Notes under the pieces: generated by a model
Told to the model about the DNA's origin: nothing
What the model saw: only the letters and a program-made list of their open reading frames with translations
The model's database searches: none
Position numbers and translations under genes: made by a program
Virus record (IMG/VR): IMGVR_UViG_3300023500_000020
Coordinates: 1 to 27,158 of that record
From: a virus
Length of the DNA: 27,158 nucleotides
Strand: one strand, 5' to 3'
Part shown: positions 1-4,649 of the stretch, in pieces
Position numbering within the stretch: the first letter of the stretch is position 1
Layout of the letters: every line of letters starts with the position of its first letter

Positions 1-58
1 GGGTATGGCCTAAAGGTGCTGTAACGGCTTGTCGCTGCGGAGTATTTAATCCATCCAA
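1..58 (-). CDS. UvrD/Rep-like superfamily 1 DNA helicase, N-terminal fragment (runs off left edge)
   Basis: Only the first 19 codons are present, read leftward from a TTG at 58-56. The visible peptide contains LNTPQRQAVTAPLGHT, which has the form of the Q motif that opens UvrD/PcrA/Rep helicases (LNxxQxxAVxxP, normally followed by an ATP-binding AGAGSGKT motif that would lie outside the window). These enzymes are ATP-driven 3'-5' DNA translocases used in repair and replication. The TTG is chosen because no ATG exists in this frame and an AAAGG lies 11 nt upstream. The preceding gene stops 21 nt upstream, so this looks like the next gene of the same leftward operon. The family call rests on one short motif. 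The ATP-binding domain is not visible. Confidence 0.55.
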   Translation of the reverse strand, partial: MDGLNTPQRQAVTAPLGHT

Positions 59-78
59 TAAGGTTTTAACCTTTGTTA

Positions 79-858
79 TTAGTAAATAAATCCAAGCTCT
101 AAAATATCATTTTGAAAATCAAACAATAAACCATCAAGCCTTGCGTCTAATTTCTCTTTAGTGAAGTCTGACAATTTAGCTTCTGGCCATACAGCAGATA
201 TTCTAGCAGCTTCTAGATCTGGCTTCTTTTCGTCTTCATAGCTTGAGACAGTTTTAACAATATCATATTTATAATTCATTAAAGCTTGTGCCATTTCTTC
301 CGCATCTTTCTTTTCGCTAAAAAGATTCTCATACCATTTAGTAGAACAACCAAAGAAAGAATAGTTATCTGAGTATTGGTAAGCGTCACAACCATTATTC
401 TCATGAACTAAATTAACTACTTGAATATTCTCTAAATTCTTTTCAACACTTATAAAATCTTTTAATCTTTTCGATAATTCAAAAGTGAAAGGAATATCTC
501 TAAATTTTAAACGCTCCTCATAACTTTTAACGACTGTATCTTTCTTTACTTCTAAGGCGTAATACATTGAATTAGCCACATACTGCATAGGCCCGTCGCT
601 TGAGGTAAGGTGCCACTTAATATACTTTTTAAGTTCTGGCATTTGCTCAATAATTAAATCATGGATACAACCAGAGAGGCCTAATTTTCCGCTAGCTTCG
701 CCAGTAATTGAAAAACTATTATATCCATTCCCACATTCATCATCATATCGAATAGTAACTTTTAGATATGCACCATTACAATCAGGGTATAACTTACTAT
801 TCTTTAAAGTTGTATTAAATGTTTTAGCTTGCTTCTTAACTAGTATTGATTCTTTCAT
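79..858 (-). CDS. Conserved phage protein of unknown function (259 aa)
   Basis: I do not know a function. The sequence has the look of a family I recall from many phages: NSFSITGE at 47-54, GCIHD at 63-67, an invariant-looking KWHLTSSDGPMQYVAN at 81-96, and a C-terminal block with SAVWPEAKL followed by LDARL and an aromatic end. There are no signal peptide, membrane segment or nucleotide-binding motifs. The ATG at 858 is supported by AAAGGA about 8 nt upstream. Its leader (850-876) is identical to that of the next upstream gene. The position between a clamp-like gene and a helicase suggests a role in early takeover or DNA metabolism, but this is inference from neighbours only. Confidence 0.9.
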   Translation of the reverse strand: MKESILVKKQAKTFNTTLKNSKLYPDCNGAYLKVTIRYDDECGNGYNSFSITGEASGKLGLSGCIHDLIIEQMPELKKYIKWHLTSSDGPMQYVANSMYYALEVKKDTVVKSYEERLKFRDIPFTFELSKRLKDFISVEKNLENIQVVNLVHENNGCDAYQYSDNYSFFGCSTKWYENLFSEKKDAEEMAQALMNYKYDIVKTVSSYEDEKKPDLEAARISAVWPEAKLSDFTKEKLDARLDGLLFDFQNDILELGFIY

Positions 859-876
859 GCCAAATATCCTTTGTTA
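850..876 (-). repeat. 27-bp leader repeat, copy 1
   Basis: This segment is identical over 27 bp to 1441-1467. It covers the ribosome binding site (AAAGGA), the spacer, the ATG and the next two codons of the 79-858 gene. Both copies sit in exactly the same position relative to a start codon. Confidence 0.95.
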
Positions 877-885
877 GTTATTTAA

Positions 886-1449
886 TTATAATTTAAGCGG
901 CATAATGATATGAAAGTCGCCGTCAAAGTCGTTATATCTACTTAAACTTATTTGGATTGGTGAATTACTATCGTTCCACCGTATCGACCAATCATTATCC
1001 ACTAAATGCCTTAAAAATTCAGCGTTTACAGTAAATGCAAGGGTCTTATTAGGTATAATGTCATTAATAGATATAGATCCGTCCATATAAAAATGCGCCT
1101 TTTCAGGTGCGCCATAAGTTCTAGCCTTGAAATAATGAGTCTTTTTAATATTAAAGACCTGCTTAAATTTAAACCAGGTGGGGATACTGTTAGTTACCTT
1201 TGGATATTTTCCATTGATAAGAGCGCCGCCATATTTAATATCAATTATATTATCTGCTAACTCACTTGAATACCTAGACTTTAGAGCCGTAAGGACATGA
1301 CCGTTAGTGGCCACTAATGCTTCTAAACTTTTAACATGGCAAACACCTTGTAATTGCCGCCCAGTAACATCCTTACTAACACTAGATAAGAGTAATTTAG
1401 TATTAATCTTATCCAACTTTGTAAAATCTTTATTTAATTGTTCTTTCAT
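886..1449 (-). CDS. Short DNA sliding-clamp-like protein (DnaN C-terminal domain type)
   Basis: This 187-aa protein resembles the last domain of the bacterial polymerase III beta clamp. ATNGHVL at 47-53 corresponds to the clamp's ATDGHRL strand, YPKVTNSIP at 82-90 to its P-E-F-based block, FTVNAEFL at 139-146 to the next helix, and the extreme C-terminus IIMPLKL matches the clamp's VMPMRL ending. Full clamps are about 370 aa with three domains, so this is roughly half-length. Phages carry short versions that might multimerise, mimic the clamp or bind clamp partners; which applies here is unknown. The ATG at 1449 overlaps the TGA of the upstream gene (ATGA). AAAGGA lies about 8 nt upstream. 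Confidence 0.7.
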   Translation of the reverse strand: MKEQLNKDFTKLDKINTKLLLSSVSKDVTGRQLQGVCHVKSLEALVATNGHVLTALKSRYSSELADNIIDIKYGGALINGKYPKVTNSIPTWFKFKQVFNIKKTHYFKARTYGAPEKAHFYMDGSISINDIIPNKTLAFTVNAEFLRHLVDNDWSIRWNDSNSPIQISLSRYNDFDGDFHIIMPLKL

Positions 1450-1467
1450 GCCAAATATCCTTTGTTA
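1441..1467 (-). repeat. 27-bp leader repeat, copy 2
   Basis: Exact copy of 850-876, covering the ribosome binding site, ATG and first codons of the clamp-like gene. The repeat also encodes the C-terminal residues of the upstream gene, which ends inside it. Confidence 0.95.
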
Positions 1468-1745
1468 TAAGTTAAAATTATATTGTCAGTTATTGAATTA
1501 TTTAACCCTGTTTGATCACCATAAGAGTTAACGACATGTAAACGCATCGAGTGGAATTTCTTAACGCCTTGTAACCTCTTAAGGTGTTCACAAGTTTCTA
1601 TAATCATATTCCTTTGAGTTTTTCTTTGATCAGGCCGATAAATACTGTCAGTACCACACGCCTCTACTATTATTTTATTAGGTAAATATTTATGACTTTT
1701 ATAACACCATTCATTCGATAAATTACTAAATACTGCAATAACCAT
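1446..1745 (-). CDS. Hypothetical early protein (99 aa)
   Basis: Not recognised. It is a small, slightly basic soluble protein with no signal peptide, membrane helix or clear motif. It has three cysteines and a central basic stretch around residues 40-60. A strong GGGAGG lies 5 nt before the ATG. Its stop overlaps the next gene's start by 4 nt (ATGA) and its own start overlaps the stop of a 14-codon leader ORF (TAATG), so translation is probably coupled on both sides. It sits between the Cys-rich 77-aa gene and the clamp-like gene. Confidence 0.8.
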   Translation of the reverse strand: MVIAVFSNLSNEWCYKSHKYLPNKIIVEACGTDSIYRPDQRKTQRNMIIETCEHLKRLQGVKKFHSMRLHVVNSYGDQTGLNNSITDNIILTYNKGYLA

Positions 1746-1789
1746 TACTTACCTCCCTGTAATTTTAGTGACCTAAATTGTTTATTCAT
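1745..1789 (-). CDS. Candidate 14-codon leader peptide coupled to the 99-aa gene
   Basis: Reading leftward from ATG 1789 gives MNKQFRSLKLQGGK and a TAA. AAAGGA lies about 9 nt upstream. The TAA shares its final A with the ATG of the downstream gene (TAATG), and the Gly-Gly codons GGA GGT near its end are the downstream ribosome binding site. A ribosome on this mini-ORF would therefore cover, then terminate next to, the next start. This arrangement is typical of translational coupling or leader control. Function of the peptide itself, if any, is unknown. Confidence 0.4.
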   Translation of the reverse strand: MNKQFRSLKLQGGK

Positions 1790-1802
1790 TTTGTTTTGTC
1801 CT

Positions 1803-2036
1803 TTAATAGTTAATATATTCATATACGTTCATAGCGTTTCGATCGTTTTCTTCGTCTATCCATTGTACTGAAAAGTCGCCGCTATACCCCGTGCCGTCGC
1901 ATATTAAGCAATTTGGTTCTAAATCGCAGTCACATCTGTTAGCATTTAAAACCTTATCAACTTCATTATCATCATAAGGGCCAATAAATAAAATATTACC
2001 GGCCCAATCGATTATTTTTATGCTCTTATCTTTCAT
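1803..2036 (-). CDS. Cys-rich small phage protein, possible zinc-binding (77 aa)
   Basis: The middle of this protein has four cysteines at 35, 37, 43 and 46 in the order CDCDLEPNCLICDGTGYSGD. The last part (CxxCxGTG) resembles a DnaJ-type zinc knuckle, and the C-C-C-C spacing could hold one zinc. I recall similar small phage proteins ending the Cys block with TGYxGDFxVxW, which is seen here at 48-59; none has a function that I know. The N-terminus (IDWAGNILFIG) and acidic C-terminus frame the knuckle. ATG at 2036 has AAAGGA about 7 nt upstream. It lies in the leftward early operon downstream of the WLPVF-type unknown. Confidence 0.8.
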   Translation of the reverse strand: MKDKSIKIIDWAGNILFIGPYDDNEVDKVLNANRCDCDLEPNCLICDGTGYSGDFSVQWIDEENDRNAMNVYEYINY

Positions 2037-2054
2037 TATTCGATCCTTTAGGGT

Positions 2055-2073
2055 TTTTACACCCCGTTAGTTG
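2055..2073 (-). repeat. 19-bp intercistronic repeat, copy A
   Basis: TTTTACACCCCGTTAGTTG on the plus strand, identical to 3114-3132. It covers the last codons and stop of the 2067-2726 gene and the following spacer. Confidence 0.9.
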
Positions 2074-2726
2074 TTTGCTTCATCCGCATAGGCCGCAATT
2101 AAGCCGTTTTCGTCAAACTCTACGCTATCTATAAAGCCATCAAGAAAATCAGATGCATAATATAGATCAATTACAGGATCATCATTTTCATTCTCTAAGA
2201 CGAATTGCAGCAACGATCCTACTTCATGCGCACCGTGATTTTCGGGATCTATCCAATATCCAAGATCGCTTGTATAACTAGACGAAAAACCGTCGCGTGA
2301 AGTATATTTCCCCTTGAGATATTCAATTAATTCCTTTTCATTTTCTTTCAAATATTTTGCCAATAGATCGGCATTGTATTCAATTTCACAATTAATTGAA
2401 TCGGTTGAAAAATTGTAATATTTTGGAGACTGTAAAGATTCCCATACCGTATCTATAATTATGTCCGCGCTATCTAAGCACGCTAATGAATTACATATAT
2501 ATTCAGCAGCACCCTCTAAGCCCTTTACACAATTAAGATACATACATAGATTTTCGTTAAAAAATTCTTGACTTACACCGGCCCTGAAAAGGGTCTCATA
2601 ATAATCTTTATATTCATCTAGTGAAAGATTAGTTTCACTTTCTAGATAATTATCAGTAGGATCAAAGATTGATTCATAAAAACCAGTAAATACGGGTAAC
2701 CATGTACTAACTTTTTTTGTTTTCAT
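2067..2726 (-). CDS. Conserved phage/mobile-element protein of unknown function (219 aa)
   Basis: Start chosen at ATG 2726, because AGGAG sits at 2739-2735, 8 nt upstream. A longer frame to 2780 has no good ribosome binding site. The protein opens with WLPVFTGFYESIF (9-21), then has SPKYYNFSTDSIN (100-112) and YTSRDGFSSSY (141-151). I recall this set of motifs from unknown proteins of phages and conjugative elements, often near antirestriction genes. It is strongly acidic towards the C-terminus, with no signal peptide or membrane segment. The nearby ArdA-like gene makes a host-defence countermeasure plausible (possibly DNA mimicry, given the acidity), but nothing in the sequence proves this. 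Confidence 0.85.
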   Translation of the reverse strand: MKTKKVSTWLPVFTGFYESIFDPTDNYLESETNLSLDEYKDYYETLFRAGVSQEFFNENLCMYLNCVKGLEGAAEYICNSLACLDSADIIIDTVWESLQSPKYYNFSTDSINCEIEYNADLLAKYLKENEKELIEYLKGKYTSRDGFSSSYTSDLGYWIDPENHGAHEVGSLLQFVLENENDDPVIDLYYASDFLDGFIDSVEFDENGLIAAYADEANN

Positions 2727-2795
2727 TTTTTTAACTCCTATTAAGTTTTTAAAACTAATCTGACACCTATTAGTTATCATCTTTAAGCTTATTTT

Positions 2796-2815
2796 CGGGG
2801 GTTTTTACACCCCCG
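2796..2815 (-). other. Intercistronic hairpin within a variant of the 19-bp repeat
   Basis: CGGGGG and CCCCCG (6 bp, all G-C) flank an 8-nt loop (TTTTTACA on the plus strand). It lies about 20 nt past the stop of the exported-protein gene and before the next gene. There is no T tract after it in the leftward direction, so an RNA processing or stability element is more likely than a terminator. The loop and right arm match the 19-bp repeat family, with one extra C. Confidence 0.5.
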
Positions 2816-2836
2816 TTATTTGGTGTAGTTATTGAA

Positions 2837-3094
2837 TTATTTATTGCTCTGCAATTTAGCCAAGCGCGCTTTAAGTCTTTTAATATTCAGTGACCTAACT
2901 TGCTTAGAGCTCATTAATTTAACTTTAATTTGGCAAACGTCTTTAATTGCTTCTACGTTTGACTTACTCATGCGACTACCTAATGATGTGTAGTAAGTCT
3001 TTGCACCTGATTTTTTTACAAGCAGCTCAATATTACAGTCTGCTTTAACTTGAAAACCTGACAATAACACGCTTAATAGTAGTAATTTCTTCAT
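2837..3094 (-). CDS. Small exported protein (85 aa, signal peptide)
   Basis: The first 18 residues (MKKLLLLSVLLSGFQVKA) are a textbook Sec signal peptide: two lysines, a leucine-rich core, and a cleavage site after VKA. The mature part would be about 67 aa, very basic at the C-terminus, with two cysteines (20 and 54) that could pair in the periplasm. Cys20 does not sit in a lipobox. GGGAG lies 8 nt before the ATG. An exported product is unusual in a phage early operon; superinfection exclusion or envelope modification are possible roles. I recognise no family. Confidence 0.75.
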   Translation of the reverse strand: MKKLLLLSVLLSGFQVKADCNIELLVKKSGAKTYYTSLGSRMSKSNVEAIKDVCQIKVKLMSSKQVRSLNIKRLKARLAKLQSNK

Positions 3095-3107
3095 TTTAAA
3101 TACTCCC
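3091..3107 (-). promoter_or_regulatory. Ribosome binding leader shared with the ArdA-like gene
   Basis: GGGAG, spacer and ATG form a 17-nt block that matches 3769-3785 at 16 of 17 positions. It sets the starts of the exported-protein and ArdA-like genes. Confidence 0.7.
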
Positions 3108-3113
3108 TTGAGG

Positions 3114-3132
3114 TTTTACACCCCGTTAGTTG
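3114..3132 (-). repeat. 19-bp intercistronic repeat, copy B
   Basis: Exact copy of 2055-2073, here wholly in the spacer between the ArdA-like gene's stop and the exported-protein gene's ribosome binding site. A variant with one extra C is at 2803-2819. Confidence 0.9.
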
Positions 3133-3139
3133 ATTGATA

Positions 3140-3772
3140 TTAATTATAAAAAAATGCGTAATTTTGACCGTTTATTTCCAGATCAACGTGTTGACGGCGA
3201 CATACGTCATGCCCGTAACTTTCATAATCAAAATAATTTTTCATGTTTTCGGGTATATCAAAGGTGCTTAATTCATCAACAAAGTAATAACCTATGTCTT
3301 CATGTTTATTATCTGAATACTCTACTAAAAAACCATCATGACAAGTACTCAATGCCTCTTTATGACCTAATCCTGTTTTTAATAATATAACATATACGGC
3401 CGTGTATGCTGCTGCATATTCGGCCGTGCAAGCTTCATCATTAATGTTTTCAATTTCTTCAAATGTTTCTTTTAATTTAAATACGGTCCAAGGGTCCACA
3501 TCTAAACACGATTCAGTATTTAATGAATAATTCAAATCTTGATTATTAATAGTTACCTCATAATCAATGCAAAAAAATTCTTCACATACCGAATAAATCA
3601 TCTCAGGATCTTTATTTTCTTTGCTTAATTTTTTTTCAGTATCTTTTTTAATTTTCTGCATTAACAAACTAAATTCGTCTTCATCTAAATAGGATATATC
3701 GTGCCATTCTCCAAGTAGAAAACCTGAATTATAGGCGTTGTACGACTCTACATTTATTTTAATATTTATCAT
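3140..3772 (-). CDS. ardA-like: ArdA-type antirestriction protein
   Basis: ArdA proteins are acidic DNA mimics that block type I restriction enzymes. Three family signatures are visible: YNSGFLLGEW at 14-23, IDYEV at 69-73, and the antirestriction motif NYFDYESYGHDV at 179-190 followed by a short beta-rich tail ending in aromatic residues. The body is strongly acidic, as expected. At 210 aa it is longer than the usual ArdA of about 165 aa; the extra length lies mainly around residues 40-65 and 85-140. Start chosen at ATG 3772, because GGGAG (3785-3781) is 8 nt upstream. A TTG at 3778 would leave only 2 nt. It is near the start of the leftward operon, fitting expression immediately on DNA entry. 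Confidence 0.85.
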   Translation of the reverse strand: MINIKINVESYNAYNSGFLLGEWHDISYLDEDEFSLLMQKIKKDTEKKLSKENKDPEMIYSVCEEFFCIDYEVTINNQDLNYSLNTESCLDVDPWTVFKLKETFEEIENINDEACTAEYAAAYTAVYVILLKTGLGHKEALSTCHDGFLVEYSDNKHEDIGYYFVDELSTFDIPENMKNYFDYESYGHDVCRRQHVDLEINGQNYAFFYN

Positions 3773-3789
3773 TTTCAATACTCCCTTTT

Positions 3790-3939
3790 TTAAAATAGTT
3801 CTATTAGTTCTTTATCATCTTTAAGTCTTAGTTCTTTCTCAATAACATCATATAAAAAATCGCGATCTATATTTAATTTTTCCATTAAATACTGGATGTC
3901 ATTTTCTTCCATAATTTTGTCTATGATTAATTCTTTCAT
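3790..3939 (-). CDS. Small acidic hypothetical protein (49 aa), first gene of the leftward operon
   Basis: A complete frame runs from ATG 3939 to TAA 3792-3790. The product begins MKELIIDKIMEEND, is rich in Asp, Glu, Leu and Ile, and would be mostly helical. A gap of 17 nt separates its stop from the ArdA-like start and contains that gene's ribosome binding site. Its own binding site is weak (GGCGG about 6 nt upstream). Like three neighbours it starts ATG-AAA. It is the first gene after the candidate leftward promoter. I know of no family. Confidence 0.6.
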   Translation of the reverse strand: MKELIIDKIMEENDIQYLMEKLNIDRDFLYDVIEKELRLKDDKELIELF

Positions 3940-3974
3940 TTATACCGCCAAGTAAGTAAGTAAAAAGGATAATT

Positions 3975-3986
3975 CCTGTTTACAGG
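3975..3986. promoter_or_regulatory. Palindromic operator candidate CCTGTTTACAGG
   Basis: Two perfect 5-bp half-sites (CCTGT / ACAGG) around TT. It begins just downstream of the -10 of the leftward promoter candidate, a typical repressor position. Confidence 0.4.
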
Positions 3987-3989
3987 GGA

Positions 3990-4017
3990 ACAATAGCAGA
4001 CTTTCTTCATTCGACAA
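3990..4017 (-). promoter_or_regulatory. Candidate early leftward promoter
   Basis: On the minus strand, TTGTCG (4017-4012) and TATTGT (3995-3990) are 16 bp apart, with TGC directly before the -10 (extended -10). Each hexamer matches 4 of 6 consensus sigma-70 bases. The start point would be about 45 nt before the first small gene of the leftward operon. The -35 lies within the CATTCGAC motif. Confidence 0.4.
4008..4017. promoter_or_regulatory. CATTCGACAA motif (operator candidate, copy 1)
   Basis: CATTCGAC followed by AA, one base short of the CATTCGACGAA found at 4374, 6657 and 10284. It overlaps the -35 of the leftward promoter candidate. Confidence 0.35.
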
Positions 4018-4183
4018 CACTTTAATTGCATATATGAAAGAAATACACGGTTTATGGAAAAAAAGCATGGTCGAACGACGATGGTTGCAAGTGCGTTATA
4101 TCGTTTGAACAAAAACCGCCGAATAGTTATTAGTCGCACAAGGCGTGATAGAGGCCCTTTGGGGATAAATAAGGGGGGTATGC

Positions 4184-4193
4184 CACACTATAG
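4184..4193 (+). promoter_or_regulatory. CACACTATAG element, T7-promoter-core-like
   Basis: It matches 9 of 10 bases of the T7 RNA polymerase promoter from -9 to +1 (CTCACTATAG) and is followed by purine-rich sequence. The upstream recognition half does not match T7 well. A perfect TATAAT follows at 4199-4204 but without a clear -35. A related element is at 4263. A phage single-subunit RNA polymerase would be needed and is not in the window. Confidence 0.25.
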
Positions 4194-4262
4194 ATAAGTA
4201 TAATAGAAGGGCTTAGAAAGAATATGAGCGACGCGCATTATTGATATTGAGCTCTATCGCTT

Positions 4263-4274
4263 CACACTATAAAG
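4263..4274 (+). promoter_or_regulatory. CACACTATAAAG element, second copy
   Basis: Shares CACACTATA with 4184 and is followed by a long purine run, as phage promoters often are. It is 79 bp after the first copy, in the same orientation. Confidence 0.2.
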
Positions 4275-4291
4275 AAAAGAAAAGAAAAGAA
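4271..4291. repeat. Tandem AAAGA repeat (about four units)
   Basis: Four successive AAAGA units form a 21-bp all-purine tract in the control region. It is adjacent to the second CACACTATA element. Confidence 0.8.
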
Positions 4292-4373
4292 TTGAGGAAT
4301 TATAAGTTGTATGATGGGTAAACGCAGCAAACAAACACCGCTATGTAGGCAAACGTGACCATAAAACCATCGT

Positions 4374-4385
4374 CATTCGACGAAT
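4374..4385. promoter_or_regulatory. CATTCGACGAAT motif (operator candidate, copy 2)
   Basis: Contains the perfect odd-centred palindrome ATTCG-A-CGAAT at 4375-4385. It is the most symmetrical of the four copies. Confidence 0.35.
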
Positions 4386-4419
4386 AGCAGTGGTATATGA
4401 GGTGAGAGAGCTCAAAAAT

Positions 4420-4438
4420 CCCTTAGCACTACTAAGGG
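4420..4438 (-). terminator. Hairpin, possible leftward terminator
   Basis: CCCTTAG and CTAAGGG form a 7-bp stem with a 5-nt loop. Read leftward the stem is followed by ATTTTTG, a short T run. It could stop stray leftward transcripts coming from the late side. It has no T run in the rightward direction. Confidence 0.3.
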
Positions 4439-4649
4439 TAGAACATTCTTCAAAAATCTAATGATTTTATATAGAAATTCGTCAAATGGCGAAACCCCCC
4501 AAAAGTTTCCTGACATTCACGTAGGGTAAAGCACGACACTTTTTACTTCTAATCAATACTGTACCTATTTACTCGGTTGCTTTATCCTCTCCATGCCTAT
4601 ATCTTTAGTGTATGCATAAAATATAAATCATTCTTAAGGAGAATAAAAA

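Larger units (their letters stand above)
3940..4649. other. Divergent control region between early (leftward) and late (rightward) genes
   Basis: These 710 bases lack a convincing gene. They contain a leftward promoter candidate (3990-4017) with a palindrome (3975-3986), two CATTCGAC motifs (4008, 4374), two CACACTATA elements (4184, 4263), a 5-bp tandem repeat (4271-4291), a 7-bp hairpin (4420-4438) and weak rightward promoter-like sequence near 4577-4603. The only open frames are short and lack ribosome binding sites. A replication origin or a small RNA could be here but cannot be shown. Confidence 0.6.

Noticed and set aside
1488-2843. 17-bp AT-rich repeat AGTTATTGAATTATTTA at 1488 and 2827
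   Set aside because: One copy is inside a coding region and the other after a stop. In AT-rich DNA this could be chance, so no function is claimed.
3936-4139. 67-codon leftward frame with basic/aromatic product
   Set aside because: It covers the leftward promoter candidate and palindrome, has no ribosome binding site, and overlaps the better 49-aa gene start.
4370-4390. TTCGA sequence resembling a tRNA T-loop
   Set aside because: No flanking T-stem, acceptor stem or anticodon arm can be paired. It is better explained as a palindromic motif.
4247-4415. 9-bp inverted repeat TTGAGCTCT / AGAGCTCAA, about 150 bp apart
   Set aside because: Short and widely spaced; such a pair is expected by chance in a region this long.
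4314-4463. Short rightward frames (MMGKRSKQTP... and an open frame after it) that could be one frameshifted small gene
   Set aside because: The longer frame has no ATG, the shorter is 15 codons, codon use is unlike the neighbours, and the CATTCGACGAA motif and a hairpin lie inside. It is more likely non-coding.
4577-4603. TTGCTT / TATATC as a rightward late promoter
   Set aside because: Poor hexamers and a 15-bp spacer. It is mentioned only as a weak possibility within the control region.
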